Assembly: GCF_015291645.1 (NCBI RefSeq)
Contig: NZ_CP030055.1
Coordinates: 1,736,001 to 1,800,000 of the forward strand
Origin: Bradyrhizobium sp. CCBAU 53340
GTDB lineage: Bacteria > Pseudomonadota > Alphaproteobacteria > Rhizobiales > Xanthobacteraceae
Direction of reading: 5' to 3'
DNA: 64,000 bases
Shown: positions 8,004-18,646 of the stretch, piece after piece
Numbering within the stretch: the first letter of the stretch is position 1
How the letters are laid out: every line of letters begins with the position of its first letter
Made by a program: the position numbers and the translations under genes
Notes under the pieces: generated by a model
What the model saw: the letters and a program-made list of their open reading frames with translations, nothing else
What the model was told of the DNA's origin: nothing
Database searches by the model: none

Positions 8004-8537
8004 CTATCGTCCATCCACCTCCGCAGCGATCCACCGCGCCAGCTCCCGCCACGGCTCCAGCGTCCAGTGCCCCGACGCCGCCCCCGACGGCGACGGCAGC
8101 ACAAAAATCTCCGGCAAGCCCGCATCGCGCACCTGCCGCCCCAGCGCAATCGCAGCTGACGGCCGGCCATAAAACAAGCTCGCCGCCTTCTTGCTCGTGA
8201 ATGCAATCGTCCGCGGCCGATACTTCTCGATCTTCGCTCTGAAGCCTGGCACGTCGATCGTCTCCGCCGCGATCTGGTGATCCATCCCAGCGCCCGATTT
8301 GGAGAGATCGGTGAAGCCGATCCCGAGCTCAATCAGCGCGGCGAACTCGCCCGGCTGATACCGCCGCGCCGTGATCCCGGCCTCATGGATCGCCCGCCAG
8401 AAGCGGTTGCCGGGATGGGCGTAGTAGTGACCGAGCTCCGCCGAGCGAGTCGAGGCGGCGGTGCCGACGAAGACGAGGCGGAGGTTGGGACGGAGCTGGT
8501 CGGGGAGGCGGTGAGGGGCGTTCAACACGTCAATCAT
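8004..8537 (-). CDS. Mug-like DNA glycosylase (UDG superfamily), copy 1
   Basis: A 177-residue protein from the ATG at 8537. It has the UDG-superfamily fold signals: motif 1 region FVGTAASTRSAELGHYYAHP, GNRFWRAIHEAG (as in Mug, HPANRFW), the central GIGFTDLSKSGAGMD, and motif 2 LPSPSGAASGHW (Mug has LPNPSG). Mug-type enzymes remove uracil or ethenocytosine from mismatches. The Asn of the Mug GINPG motif is Thr/Ala here, so the substrate may differ, for example toward hypoxanthine. A nearly identical second copy lies at 10027. This copy has the fuller C-terminus (WIAAEVDGR), so it is probably the parent. Confidence 0.8.
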   Translation of the reverse strand: MIDVLNAPHRLPDQLRPNLRLVFVGTAASTRSAELGHYYAHPGNRFWRAIHEAGITARRYQPGEFAALIELGIGFTDLSKSGAGMDHQIAAETIDVPGFRAKIEKYRPRTIAFTSKKAASLFYGRPSAAIALGRQVRDAGLPEIFVLPSPSGAASGHWTLEPWRELARWIAAEVDGR

Positions 8538-8644
8538 CCGCGGCTGTAGCCCGCACGAGCGGAGCGATATGCGGAACGACAAAGGCACCAAATCTCGCTA
8601 TATCCAGCTTCGCTTGCCGGCGGCAAATCGGGAAGACTATAGAA

Positions 8645-9094
8645 ATGGCGATTGGTTTTAGCGAACGCTTTGATTTTGGTCCCATCATTGGATGGGAACT
8701 CTACCAAGTGACGATCGACAAGTATCACATCATGTTCTGGTTTGAAGACGAAAATGCCTTGTTGAATGTCGCGGACCGTTTCTCGTTCCGATCGTCCGAC
8801 GGAGCAGTCAATTTCTCTTACGAGATTTATGGCGATCATAAGTCCCTGAATGTTGACCGCATTCTACGAACGAAAATCGCCGGAACGACGATTGTGAGTA
8901 AGGACCAACTCGATCTTACGTTTGAAAATGGCGACGTGCTGTCGATCTACGATAATCCGGAACTCAGATCGTGGTGGTTCCTCGGGGGGCGGCAAAACGA
9001 CCCGGTTCGCCAGAGAATGAATTGGTCATTTGCAATCTGCGATCACGATCCGGAGGACCTCACTGGGCAAGAGTATCAAGATCGACGCACTTAG
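8645..9094 (+). CDS. hypothetical protein, lower GC than neighbours
   Basis: A 149-residue soluble protein from the ATG at 8645 with no signal peptide. It reads as alternating beta strands (WELYQVTIDKYHIMFWFED, SLNVDRILRTKIAGTTIV, LDLTFENGDVLSIYDNPEL). The last of these has the LxFxxGxxLxIxDN shape seen in small DUF6188-type proteins, some of which occur as immunity-like orphans; this is a weak lead only. Its codons use more A/T than those of flanking genes, and it sits between two copies of a duplicated gene, so recent acquisition is plausible. Confidence 0.6.
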   Translation: MAIGFSERFDFGPIIGWELYQVTIDKYHIMFWFEDENALLNVADRFSFRSSDGAVNFSYEIYGDHKSLNVDRILRTKIAGTTIVSKDQLDLTFENGDVLSIYDNPELRSWWFLGGRQNDPVRQRMNWSFAICDHDPEDLTGQEYQDRRT

Positions 9095-9142
9095 TGTTCG
9101 AATGTCTCGCCCATTCCATCCCTTGCATCCTATGCTTTGATA

Positions 9143-9688
9143 ATGGACCGCGAAGAATTAGCTACCGCCTATGCGGCACCTGCCCGCCACTATCACAACC
9201 TCGCGCATATCGAGGATTGCTTGGCCGCGCTTGCGCAGGTGCATGGTCTCACGTCGCTCGAGCGCGAGATCCTCACCGAAGCGATCTGGTGGCACGACGT
9301 CGTTTATGACCCGACCCGATCGGACAACGAAGACCTCAGCGCTCAACTGGCCGAACGGCACGTGCACGCCGATATCAGTCACGAGGTCGGTCGCCTGATC
9401 CGCCTGACAAAGTCTCACGAGGTCGCGGCGGATGATCGCCTCGGCGCCATCCTGATCTCGATCGACCTCAGTATCTTGGGCGCGGAGCCGGCGCGCTACG
9501 ACGCCTATGCCGCCGCGATCCGCCAGGAATTCATTCACCTCAGCGCGGATGATTATCGTATCGGTCGCGCCCGCGTGCTCCGCCACTTCGCGGCACGCGA
9601 GGTGATCTATCCCGATCCGGATTTCGCCGCGAGCTTCGACCGGCAAGCCCGCGTCAATTTCGCGCGCGAGCTGGCGGCGCTGGGCTGA
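9143..9688 (+). CDS. HD-superfamily metal-dependent phosphohydrolase-like protein
   Basis: A 181-residue protein from the ATG at 9143. It has a metal-site pattern typical of predicted HD hydrolases annotated as NMDA-receptor-like: ARHYHNLAHIEDCLAAL, then EAIWWHDVVYDP (the HD pair), DNEDLSAQLAE, TKSHE and ILISIDLSILG. His and Asp residues in these motifs would bind one or two divalent metals. Substrate is unknown, probably a phosphate ester or nucleotide; cytoplasmic. It lies between the two glycosylase copies. A repeat follows 57 bp after its stop. Confidence 0.83.
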   Translation: MDREELATAYAAPARHYHNLAHIEDCLAALAQVHGLTSLEREILTEAIWWHDVVYDPTRSDNEDLSAQLAERHVHADISHEVGRLIRLTKSHEVAADDRLGAILISIDLSILGAEPARYDAYAAAIRQEFIHLSADDYRIGRARVLRHFAAREVIYPDPDFAASFDRQARVNFARELAALG

Positions 9689-9744
9689 GGCGGTGGCGGG
9701 GGGCGCACAGCGCGGCGTGATGTGCGCGAATTATGCGTGATGGC

Positions 9745-9870
9745 GTGCCCCGGACGCAGTGCAGCGCGCCGCAACTTGCGGCGTGATGCGCTGCAGAGCC
9801 GGGGCCCATCACGGACGCCGTGCCGGAGCTTCTGGGTCCCGGGTCTGCGCTACGCTTGCCCGGGACACGA
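9745..9870. repeat. GTGCCCCGGACGCAGTGCAG repeat, copy 2
   Basis: Almost the same sequence as 5889-6012, including the arms GTGCCCCGG and CCGGGACAC. It occupies part of the 338-bp gap after the HD gene. Confidence 0.85.
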
Positions 9871-9881
9871 GAGCAGGCCCC

Positions 9882-10031
9882 GTAGGGTGGGTTAGCCGCC
9901 CACAAGCGCGGTCCATCGACACGGAATGGCGCAAGGCGTAACCCACCGCTTGCGCCTCCGCGACGACAGAAGCGGTGGGTTACGCAGCGCGGCCCGCGCT
10001 TCGCGCAGCCGTACGTCTAACCCACCCTACG
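9882..10031. repeat. GTAGGGTGGGTTAG palindromic repeat
   Basis: Outer arms GTAGGGTGGGTTAG and CTAACCCACCCTAC, with inner copies of GTAACCCACCGC / GCGGTGGGTTAC. The right edge (CTACG on plus) provides the TAG stop of the second glycosylase copy. Confidence 0.85.
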
Positions 10032-10539
10032 CAGCAATCCACTTCGCCAACTCCCGCCACGGCTCCAGCGTCCAATGCCCGGACGCCGCACCCGACGGTG
10101 ACGGCAGCACGAAGACCTCCGGCAAGCCCGCATCGCGCACCTGCCGCCCCGGCGCAATCGCAGCTGACGGCCGGCCATAAAACAAGCTCGCCGCCTTCTT
10201 GCTCGTGAATGCAATCGTCCGCGGCCGATACTTCTCGATCTTCGCTCTGAAGCCTGGCACGTCGATCGTCTCCGCCGCGATCTGGTGATCCATCCCAGCG
10301 CCCGATTTGGAGAGATCGGTGAAGCCGATCCCGAGCTCGATCAGCGCGGCGAACTCGCCCGGCTGATACCGCCGCGCCGTGATCCCGGCCTCATGGATCG
10401 CCCGCCAGAAGCGGTTGCCGGGATGGGCGTAATAGTGCCCGACCTCCGCCGAGCGCGTCGAGGCGGCGGTGCCGACGAAGACGAGGCGGAGGTTAGGGCG
10501 GAGCTGGTCGGGGAGGCGGTGGAGAGGGACTTCGGGCAA
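10027..10539 (-). CDS. Mug-like DNA glycosylase, duplicated copy 2
   Basis: Nearly identical to the protein at 8004-8537: from LPDQLRPNLRLVFVGTAAST to WIAA only a handful of residues differ (AELGHYY/AEVGHYY, IALGRQV/IAPGRQV, LPEIFV/LPEVFV, ELARW/ELAKW). It stops after WIAA because the codon after Ala is the TAG at the edge of the GTAGGGTGGG repeat, removing five C-terminal residues. The N-terminus is not shared; a TTG at 10539 is used here as a tentative start, since no ATG lies near the homologous position and the open frame continues to 10662. It could be a functional duplicate or decaying. Confidence 0.62.
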   Translation of the reverse strand: MPEVPLHRLPDQLRPNLRLVFVGTAASTRSAEVGHYYAHPGNRFWRAIHEAGITARRYQPGEFAALIELGIGFTDLSKSGAGMDHQIAAETIDVPGFRAKIEKYRPRTIAFTSKKAASLFYGRPSAAIAPGRQVRDAGLPEVFVLPSPSGAASGHWTLEPWRELAKWIAA

Positions 10540-10615
10540 CTCAATGATCCACGTATGACCCGCATGATCGGAGCGATATGCGGGACAGCAATGTCCCGCG
10601 CTCATCCGGCCTACG

Positions 10616-11197
10616 CTAAGAACTATATTGTCCGCCCGAAGGCCACAGGGTTGGATAGGCACTTCTCAAACTGTCCAATACGCGCACGACAGGATCGGCG
10701 TCCGTCCAGACATAGCCTTCGGCCGTCTTCTCGACATAGTGGATCAAAGCCAAGGCATCCAAAACGGATGTCAATCGGCCATTGCGTCCGAAGGGAACGC
10801 CTATCTCACTCGAAAAGTCGTGATATTCCTTACCGTAGTTTTCGAAATGAAAGATAAACGTCTCGAGTAGCTCCGGCAGGCTCGGACCGTGCTCCCAGTT
10901 CCGCTCAGCGATATGATCGGCCTCCTTCACGTCGCACTCGAATGCGAAATGATAGGCCGAGTTCTTCTCCGTAGGATCGAGTGGCCGGAGAATGCGGAGC
11001 CGCCAGAGATCGCGTCCGAGATACTTGAAGACCGATTGTCTGAAGATTGGTCGCGGCGCATCGGGGAAATGCGAAGCCAGCGATGCTGCAAGCGTGGGCG
11101 ATTCGCCATCTGCGATTGAGAAGGCTCTCTCTGCGAGTGCCTGTGCGATCTTGCCGTAAGCACGCTGTTCCAAATCGTTCATGCGATCCCGGGACAT
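10616..11197 (-). CDS. hypothetical protein
   Basis: A 193-residue soluble protein from the ATG at 11197 (a second ATG at 11182 would remove five residues). It has no signal peptide or membrane segment. Features seen: LEQRAYGKIAQALAERAF, FKYLGRDLWRLRILRPL, then an acidic aromatic centre (YHFAFECDVKEADHIAERNW). I do not recognise the family. Base composition is less GC-rich than the thi operon next to it, fitting the accessory look of the 7.6-11.2 kb patch. Confidence 0.6.
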   Translation of the reverse strand: MSRDRMNDLEQRAYGKIAQALAERAFSIADGESPTLAASLASHFPDAPRPIFRQSVFKYLGRDLWRLRILRPLDPTEKNSAYHFAFECDVKEADHIAERNWEHGPSLPELLETFIFHFENYGKEYHDFSSEIGVPFGRNGRLTSVLDALALIHYVEKTAEGYVWTDADPVVRVLDSLRSAYPTLWPSGGQYSS

Positions 11198-11319
11198 CGA
11201 TCAATTCACTCGCTCGTGAGGATAGAGGAAACTTGTCTGGGCGAGGTCGGAGGGGACCATAGCAGAATGAATGCTAACGACCTGCGAAACTGCAGTCCAA
11301 TTCTTGCTTGCGCTTGCTC

Positions 11320-11348
11320 AAAGAGAAGCCGGGCTCTCGCCCGGCTTT
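11320..11348 (-). terminator. Rho-independent terminator after thiC
   Basis: An 8-bp GC stem, AGCCGGGC / GCCCGGCT, followed by TCTCTTTG on the minus strand, lies 37 bp past the thiC stop and closes the thiamine operon. Confidence 0.75.
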
Positions 11349-11384
11349 GGTCTGCTCTGAACTTGCGATACTTGGAGCGAGTTC

Positions 11385-13454
<2,070 letters not shown>

Positions 13455-14063
13455 TCATGCCGCCTCCTCTGACTGGCCGAGCCATTGCCGCACCCGCGCA
13501 TCCGGGTCGGCGTTCTGGGTGACATCGGACACCACCGCGATGGAATCCGCGCCCGCGGCGAAGATCTCCGCGGCGTGCTCGAACTTGATGCCGCCGATCG
13601 CGACCAGCGGGATCTCGCCGATGCGCTGCTTCCACTCCGTGATCTTCGGAATGCCCTGCGGTTCGAAGCGCATCGATTTCAGTGTGGTGAAGAAGATCGG
13701 GCCCAGCGCGACGTAGTCGGGTTTTGCCTTGAGCGCGGTTGCAAGCTCCGCATCGTCGTGCGTGGAGACGCCGAGCGAGAGGCCGGCTTCGCGAATGGCC
13801 TTGAGGTCGGCCTCCGCCAGATCTTCCTGGCCGAGATGCAGGTACTTCGCGCCGGCGACGATCGCCGCGCGCCAATAGTCGTTCACGACCAGCTTGGCTC
13901 GCGTGTCCTTGGTGATCGCCAGCGCGTCGGTGACGATCTGCAGCGCCTCGGCGTCGTTGAGGTCCTTCGCGCGCAGCTGGATGGTGCCGACGCCGAGTTT
14001 TGTCAGGCGTTCGACCCAGTTAAGGCTGTCGACGACGGGATAGAAGCGATCAGGAAACGGCAT
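13455..14063 (-). CDS. thiE: thiamine-phosphate synthase ThiE
   Basis: A 202-residue TIM-barrel protein from the ATG at 14063 ([16 protein letters not shown]); a longer frame begins at 14081. It couples HMP-PP and thiazole phosphate to thiamine phosphate. Seen: [14 protein letters not shown] (pyrimidine site), [44 protein letters not shown] and the phosphate loop [27 protein letters not shown]. It overlaps thiG by 14 bp, indicating coupled translation. Confidence 0.93.
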   Translation of the reverse strand: MPFPDRFYPVVDSLNWVERLTKLGVGTIQLRAKDLNDAEALQIVTDALAITKDTRAKLVVNDYWRAAIVAGAKYLHLGQEDLAEADLKAIREAGLSLGVSTHDDAELATALKAKPDYVALGPIFFTTLKSMRFEPQGIPKITEWKQRIGEIPLVAIGGIKFEHAAEIFAAGADSIAVVSDVTQNADPDARVRQWLGQSEEAA

Positions 14064-14832
14064 GCCAGAACGGGGTCCCAACGACAGGGGTGGAAGGGGA
14101 GGCGAAATCGCGGGCGTTCATCAGCCCGGCTTCGTATGCGGTGCGGCCGGCCTCGCAGCCGAGGCGGAACGCCCTGGCCATCGCGACCGGATCGGCCGCC
14201 TTGGCAATCGCGGTGTTGAGCAGCACGGCGTCATAGCCGAGCTCGAGCGCCTCGGCCGCGTGCGAGGGCGCGCCCAGGCCGGCATCGACCACCAGCGTGA
14301 TGTCGGGCAGCCGCTCGCGCAACAGCTTGAGGGCGTCGCGGTTGATGATGCCTTTCGCGCTGCCGATCGGCGCGGCCCATGGCATCACCACCTTGCAGCC
14401 GGCATCGACGAGGCGGTTGGCGACCGAGAGGTCCTCGGTGCAATAGGGGAACACCTCGAAACCGTCCTTGATCAGGATAGTGGCGGCTTCGACCAGGCCG
14501 ACGACGTCGGGCTGCAGCGTGTCGTTGTCGGCGATGACCTCGAGCTTGATCCAGGAGGTGCCGAACAGTTCGCGGGCGAGCTTCGCGGTGGTCACGGCTT
14601 CGCGCACGCTGCGGCAGCCGGCGGTGTTCGGCAGCACGGATACCTCGAGCTCGCGGATCAGCTTCCAGAACGCATCGCCAGTCCTGCCGCCGGCGGATTC
14701 GCGCCGCAGCGACACCGTGACGATGTTCGAGCCCGAGGCGCGGATCGCGTCCTGCATGATCGCGGGCGACGGATAGAGCGCGCTGCCGATCAGCAGGCGC
14801 GAGGGGAAGGATTTGCCGTAGAAGGTCACCAT
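14050..14832 (-). CDS. thiG: thiazole synthase ThiG
   Basis: A 260-residue protein from the ATG at 14832. ThiG forms the thiazole ring from DXP, dehydroglycine and ThiS thiocarboxylate. Markers: [58 protein letters not shown] (the Lys that forms the Schiff base with DXP), [14 protein letters not shown] and [21 protein letters not shown] 155-bp spacer carrying a palindromic repeat separates it from thiS; it overlaps thiE. Confidence 0.96.
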   Translation of the reverse strand: MVTFYGKSFPSRLLIGSALYPSPAIMQDAIRASGSNIVTVSLRRESAGGRTGDAFWKLIRELEVSVLPNTAGCRSVREAVTTAKLARELFGTSWIKLEVIADNDTLQPDVVGLVEAATILIKDGFEVFPYCTEDLSVANRLVDAGCKVVMPWAAPIGSAKGIINRDALKLLRERLPDITLVVDAGLGAPSHAAEALELGYDAVLLNTAIAKAADPVAMARAFRLGCEAGRTAYEAGLMNARDFASPSTPVVGTPFWHAVS

Positions 14833-14856
14833 GTGCGAGGTGTCTCCTTGAATGAC

Positions 14857-14960
14857 GGTGTCATCCCCGCGAAAGCGGGAATCCAGTACTCCGCGGCGGC
14901 GCGGCTGGAATCGTGAGGCCGCGGCGTACTGGATCGCCCGATCAAGTCGGGCGATGACAG
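14857..14960. repeat. TCATCCCCGCGAAAGCGGGA palindromic repeat inside the thi operon
   Basis: GTGTCATCCCCGCGAAAGCGG is followed by GAATCCAGTA and inverted partners TACTGGAT and GATGACAG. It fills the space between thiS and thiG; a short relative is at 54841-54872. Confidence 0.8.
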
Positions 14961-14987
14961 CGGAGTGCTTCGTGAGAGCATCATCCA

Positions 14988-15185
14988 TCACCCTCCCTGC
15001 CGCGGCGTGATGATCTCGATCTCGTCGCCGGCCTTCAGGCTCGTCTCGGCCCAGCGGCTTTTCGGCACGACGTCGTAGTTGAGCGCGATGGCGAAATGGG
15101 TGCCCTCGTAGTCGAGCTCGGAGAGCAGCGCGTCGACGCTGGCCGAACTGATCTCGCGCTGCTCGCCGTTGACGGTCACACGCAT
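14988..15185 (-). CDS. thiS: sulfur carrier protein ThiS
   Basis: A 65-residue ubiquitin-like protein from the ATG at 15185, ending TPRQGG. The terminal Gly-Gly is adenylated and thiocarboxylated to donate sulfur to ThiG. Body: [38 protein letters not shown], the normal beta-grasp pattern and length. Its start overlaps the end of thiO by 10 bp, so translation is likely coupled. Confidence 0.95.
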   Translation of the reverse strand: MRVTVNGEQREISSASVDALLSELDYEGTHFAIALNYDVVPKSRWAETSLKAGDEIEIITPRQGG

Positions 15186-16186
15186 TGCATCACCTCATTG
15201 TCGATCTGGCCGCGCTCGACGTAATTGAGCGTCAGCTCGGCGAGCGCCGGCGCGATCAGGAAGCCGTGGCGGTAGAGCCCGTTGACGCTGATCTTGCCGT
15301 CGCGCACGCCGATGCGCGGCAAATTGTCGGGAAAAGCCGGGCGAAGGCCGGAGCCGAACTCGACGATGCGGGCTTCGCCGAAGGCCGGATGCACGGTGTA
15401 GGCCGCGCCCAGCAGCTCCAGCGCCGAGCGGACGCTGACGCCCGTGTCCTCGGCCTCGATCGAGGTCGCGCCCAACATGAACAGATTGTCCTCGCGCGGG
15501 ATCACGTAAAGCGGCCAGCGCGGATGGATCAGCCGCACCGGGCGCGACAGCTGCACCTCAGAGGTCTCGATCAGGATCATCTCGCCCTTGACGCCGCGCA
15601 AGTCCGGCTGCTCGTCGCGGGCGCCGAGGCCGCGGCAGTCGATCACGATGCCGTCGAGATCAGAAGCACTGACGTCGCTGCCGAACTTGATGGTGCCGCC
15701 GGCCGCCTTGATGCGCTCGTGCAGCTTCGGCAGCACCCGGCGCGGCTCGACATGGCCTTCGTTCGGGAAGAACAGCGCATCGCGGAAACGCCCCTCCAGC
15801 GATGGCTCGAGTTCGGCGAGACCGGCGGCGTCGAGCCGGTGGTGCTCCTCGGTCATCCGCGCAAAGCGTTCGAAATCGTTGCGCTCGCGCGGATGGGCCA
15901 CGACGAGCGAACCGTTGAAAGGCGTATCCGGCAGTTCGCGCCGCCAGATGTCGAGCGAGCGCAGCCCCAAGCGGCTGATGATGGGTTCGGCGACCTCCGC
16001 CTCGCAATAGGGCGCGAGCATGCCGCCGGCCCAGTGGCTGGTGGCGTCGGTCATGGTGGCGTCACCGCGCTCGTGTAGCGTCACGGTGTGGCCGGCCTGC
16101 GCGAACAACAGCGCCTGCCAGGCGCCTGCGATGCCTGCGCCGATGATGGATACCGGGGAATCCGGTCGCTTGGTCGTCTGGTACAT
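15176..16186 (-). CDS. thiO: glycine oxidase ThiO
   Basis: A 336-residue FAD-dependent amine oxidase (DAO family), first gene of the operon, from the ATG at 16186. ThiO oxidises glycine to dehydroglycine for ThiG. The N-terminal dinucleotide motif is [20 protein letters not shown]; then [59 protein letters not shown] and the C-terminal FAD motif [16 protein letters not shown]. The start lies 6 bp past the AAGGGA at the 3' end of the TPP riboswitch, so ligand binding can hide its ribosome site. Confidence 0.93.
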   Translation of the reverse strand: MYQTTKRPDSPVSIIGAGIAGAWQALLFAQAGHTVTLHERGDATMTDATSHWAGGMLAPYCEAEVAEPIISRLGLRSLDIWRRELPDTPFNGSLVVAHPRERNDFERFARMTEEHHRLDAAGLAELEPSLEGRFRDALFFPNEGHVEPRRVLPKLHERIKAAGGTIKFGSDVSASDLDGIVIDCRGLGARDEQPDLRGVKGEMILIETSEVQLSRPVRLIHPRWPLYVIPREDNLFMLGATSIEAEDTGVSVRSALELLGAAYTVHPAFGEARIVEFGSGLRPAFPDNLPRIGVRDGKISVNGLYRHGFLIAPALAELTLNYVERGQIDNEVMQCV

Positions 16187-16190
16187 CCCT

Positions 16191-16297
16191 GTCCCTTCGC
16201 CGGCATGACCCGGATCAGGTTCAAAGGGTCACCGCGGTCCTGGGCGGTATTGCCCATTTAGCGGTATCTCAGCTCCTCCTCGGAGCACCCCTCGGAA
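16191..16297 (-). promoter_or_regulatory. TPP riboswitch (THI element)
   Basis: On the minus strand the leader reads GAGGGGTGCTCC, GGAGCTGAGAT, a variable arm GGGCAATACCGCCC, then GACCCTTTGAACCTGATC and GGGTCATGCCGGCGAAGGGA. These are the conserved core pieces of the thi-box aptamer. The last AAGGGA is also the likely Shine-Dalgarno of thiO, which points to translational control by thiamine pyrophosphate. Confidence 0.96.
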
Positions 16298-16304
16298 CGG
16301 TGCT

Positions 16305-16333
16305 AATGTAGGCTAGTGAGGCAGGGTGGTCAA
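16305..16333 (-). promoter_or_regulatory. sigma70-type promoter of the thi operon
   Basis: On the minus strand TTGACC (-35) and TACATT (-10) are separated by exactly 17 bp and end about 8 bp before the riboswitch aptamer. The -35 overlaps the stop codon of the transglycosylase gene. Confidence 0.65.
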
Positions 16334-16869
16334 CGCATGTTCCCGGGAACCTGCGCCCGCGCGTTGCGGATCTGCTGGGCCAGCTTGCGATGCGGCGTGG
16401 CGCCGAACATCGGCTGCGGATTGCCGTTGGGCTCGAGCTGAGGCTCGAAGCTGGCCTGTTGCACGGCTTCCTGGCGCTGCCGCTTTGCAATGTAGTAATA
16501 GCCGCCCGCGAAATAACGCACGGCTCGGTCGTGGTCGCCATTGGCGGCGCGATAGGCGCCGGCGAGGTACTTTACGGCATAGGTGAGATTGGTGTTGGGA
16601 TCGCGCAGGCCGCTCGCATCGCCGGTGTAACCGAGGCCGCGGGCGGTCGCGAGCTTGATCTGCATCAGCCCGATGGTGCCGCCATGGCCGACCAGGCCCG
16701 GCTGATAGCGGCTCTCGCGCATGATGACGCGATGCACCAGCGCCTCCGGCACGCCGTTGGCGCGCGCATGGGCCGCGACCATCTCGGCATATTCAGCTTG
16801 CCCTGCGAATGCGGCCTGCGACGACACCAGTCCGGCCGCAGCGAGAACGGCAATGCGCAAAATCTTCAT
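16330..16869 (-). CDS. lytic transglycosylase domain protein
   Basis: A 179-residue protein from the ATG at 16869 (MKILRIAVLAAAG) with a signal peptide ending AFA (about residue 22). The SLT domain follows: ANGVPEALVHRVIMRESRYQPG with the catalytic Glu at residue 52, then GTIGLMQIKLATARGLGY and NLTYAVKYLAGAYRA, which is the goose-lysozyme/Slt arrangement. It would cleave the glycan strand of peptidoglycan in the periplasm, leaving anhydro-MurNAc ends. The C-terminal 50 residues (QQASFEPQLEPNGNPQ) look unstructured. Upstream of the thi operon, same strand but apparently separate. Confidence 0.86.
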   Translation of the reverse strand: MKILRIAVLAAAGLVSSQAAFAGQAEYAEMVAAHARANGVPEALVHRVIMRESRYQPGLVGHGGTIGLMQIKLATARGLGYTGDASGLRDPNTNLTYAVKYLAGAYRAANGDHDRAVRYFAGGYYYIAKRQRQEAVQQASFEPQLEPNGNPQPMFGATPHRKLAQQIRNARAQVPGNMR

Positions 16870-17094
16870 TGAAATATTCCTCGGCAGAACTGAGCTGCCC
16901 CCGTGCGCGTTAGGCCGTGGGAACACGGCGATGATGTGGCGAAACGCCGCCGCCGGCGATTTTCGCCAAGCCGTCGCTTTTACGACTCAAACATGGGTTA
17001 ACGTTAAAGCTGGCGGAGTGCCTTACGCGACAGCAGGTCTGTCCATTCGTGCATTCGCCCAAAAGTCGCACAACCAGCATTCGGGAGGACGTCC

Positions 17095-17295
17095 ATGACC
17101 CGAGCAGACATCAGCGACATCCCCACGCAGAATCCGTGTGCACAATGCGGGACACCGATCCCGTTCCCGGACTGGATTGAGCCGGGCGAGGGACGCGTCT
17201 CCTATCTCTGGAAGTGCCAGGCTTGTGGCTATCACTTCGAGGCAATCGCGATCTTCGACGAGGTCGCGGTCGAGCATCCGCCGCTCGCAGCCTGA
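17095..17295 (+). CDS. small zinc-ribbon protein
   Basis: A 66-residue protein from the ATG at 17095 with GGAGGACG upstream, a strong ribosome site. Two CxxC knuckles, C15-C18 (CAQC) and C41-C44 (CQAC), would bind one zinc ion. Between them lies an acidic loop with PFPDWIEP. Such short ribbons can bind nucleic acid or protein partners; no enzyme signature is present. It is convergent with the histidine kinase gene (10 bp between stops). Confidence 0.75.
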   Translation: MTRADISDIPTQNPCAQCGTPIPFPDWIEPGEGRVSYLWKCQACGYHFEAIAIFDEVAVEHPPLAA

Positions 17296-17305
17296 GGCGA
17301 AGGCC

Positions 17306-18631
17306 TCAGGCCGCCAGCTTCGGCTGCTGCCACACCGGCAGCTGCATCCGAACGATCAGCCCGTGCGGCTGGCGGTCGTGCAACGACAGCTCGCCGCCAT
17401 GCGCGATCGCGATCGCGCGCGCGATCGACAGGCCAAGGCCAAAGCCGGTGGAATCGTCCATGGTGCGCGCGTCGTCGCCGCGCACGAACGGCTCCAGCAT
17501 GTCCTGCTTGCGCGCATCCGAAATGCCGGGGCCGTCGTCCTCGACGTCGATGACGAGCTTGGTGCCTGAGACATCGAGGCGGATCGTCACCTCGGCGCCG
17601 AAGCGCACCGCGTTCTCGACGAGGTTGGTGACGCCGCGATGCAAATCGTCGGGACGTGCCGCGGCGGTTGCAGAGAGCGGGCCGTCGTAATGCACGACAT
17701 GGCCCATGTCGCCGAACTGGTCGGCGATGAGCTGCAGCGTACTGGCGATGTCGACCAGCGTCACCGCCTCGATCTTGCGGTCGTTGCGCAAGAGCGACAG
17801 CACGCTTTCCAGCATCGAGCGCATCTGGTCGAGGTCGATCAGCATGCGCTTGCGGTTGCCCTCGTCCTCGATGAATTCGGCGCGCAGGCGCAGCCGCGTG
17901 ATCGGGGTGCGCAGGTCGTGGCTGATCGCCGCCAGCATCTTGGTGCGATCCGACATCAGCCGCGCGATCCGCTCATGCATGCGATTGAGCGCCCGGGCCA
18001 CCGAGCGGATCTCCTCGGGGCCGCGCTCGGGCAGCGGCTCTGCCTCGCCATCCAGGCTGAAATTCTCGGCGGCCTTGGCAAAGGAGGACAGCGGCGCCGC
18101 CAGCGCGCGCGCCGCCCACAGGCCGAGCACGGTGATGCAGATGAAGGCGGTCATCAGCGCCACCAGCCACGGTGCGCCCCAGAACCACGGCCGCGGGCCG
18201 CTCTCGACATGGCCCGTGATCATGGTGCCGTCAGGTAATTGCACGCCGATGCGATGGAGGCCGTCTTTTGGTGCGAGCTGCAGCACCTTGTAGCCGCGGC
18301 CGAGATGGCGGCGGACCCCGTGCAAATGCTGGCTCTCGTCGTCCTCGACCACATCAGCCGTGCCGGGCGCTGATATCTCGATGTTGAGCTTGGGGAAGGC
18401 GCGCGCGAGATCTGCGATCAGGCGCGGCCGGTCATCGGGCCTCGCCGAGCCGAGCAGCAGCGCCGCATCGGTCAGTTGATGGGCGCCGTCCGGCGGCGTC
18501 TCCGGACGGTCGGGCCTGCCCATCAGGAAGGCGGTGGTGACGACGAGATGCAGCGCGATCGTCGAGGCCAGCACCAGTGCGGCGATCTGCCCGCCGATGC
18601 CCTTCAGGTGGAAGAACCCGAACGGTCTCAT
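17306..18631 (-). CDS. sensor histidine kinase (EnvZ-like)
   Basis: A 441-residue inner-membrane kinase. TM1 is at about 15-37, a periplasmic sensor domain of about 115 residues follows, TM2 is at about 153-175, then HAMP, a HisKA domain with the phospho-His in AAISHDLRTPITRLRLR (His238), and HATPase_c with N-box NLVENAVRFG, G1 VEDDGPGIS and G2 GFGLGLSIARAI. All catalytic boxes are intact. It phosphorylates the OmpR-type regulator encoded just upstream (18647-19387); the signal is unknown. The genes are 15 bp apart, regulator first. Confidence 0.92.
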   Translation of the reverse strand: MRPFGFFHLKGIGGQIAALVLASTIALHLVVTTAFLMGRPDRPETPPDGAHQLTDAALLLGSARPDDRPRLIADLARAFPKLNIEISAPGTADVVEDDESQHLHGVRRHLGRGYKVLQLAPKDGLHRIGVQLPDGTMITGHVESGPRPWFWGAPWLVALMTAFICITVLGLWAARALAAPLSSFAKAAENFSLDGEAEPLPERGPEEIRSVARALNRMHERIARLMSDRTKMLAAISHDLRTPITRLRLRAEFIEDEGNRKRMLIDLDQMRSMLESVLSLLRNDRKIEAVTLVDIASTLQLIADQFGDMGHVVHYDGPLSATAAARPDDLHRGVTNLVENAVRFGAEVTIRLDVSGTKLVIDVEDDGPGISDARKQDMLEPFVRGDDARTMDDSTGFGLGLSIARAIAIAHGGELSLHDRQPHGLIVRMQLPVWQQPKLAA

Positions 18632-18646
18632 CGTCCAAAAGCCCCC

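Noticed and set aside
7861..10031. Insertion sequence or composite transposon
   Set aside because: Palindromic repeats and a duplicated gene are present, but there is no transposase, no terminal repeats in IS form and no target duplication that I can see.
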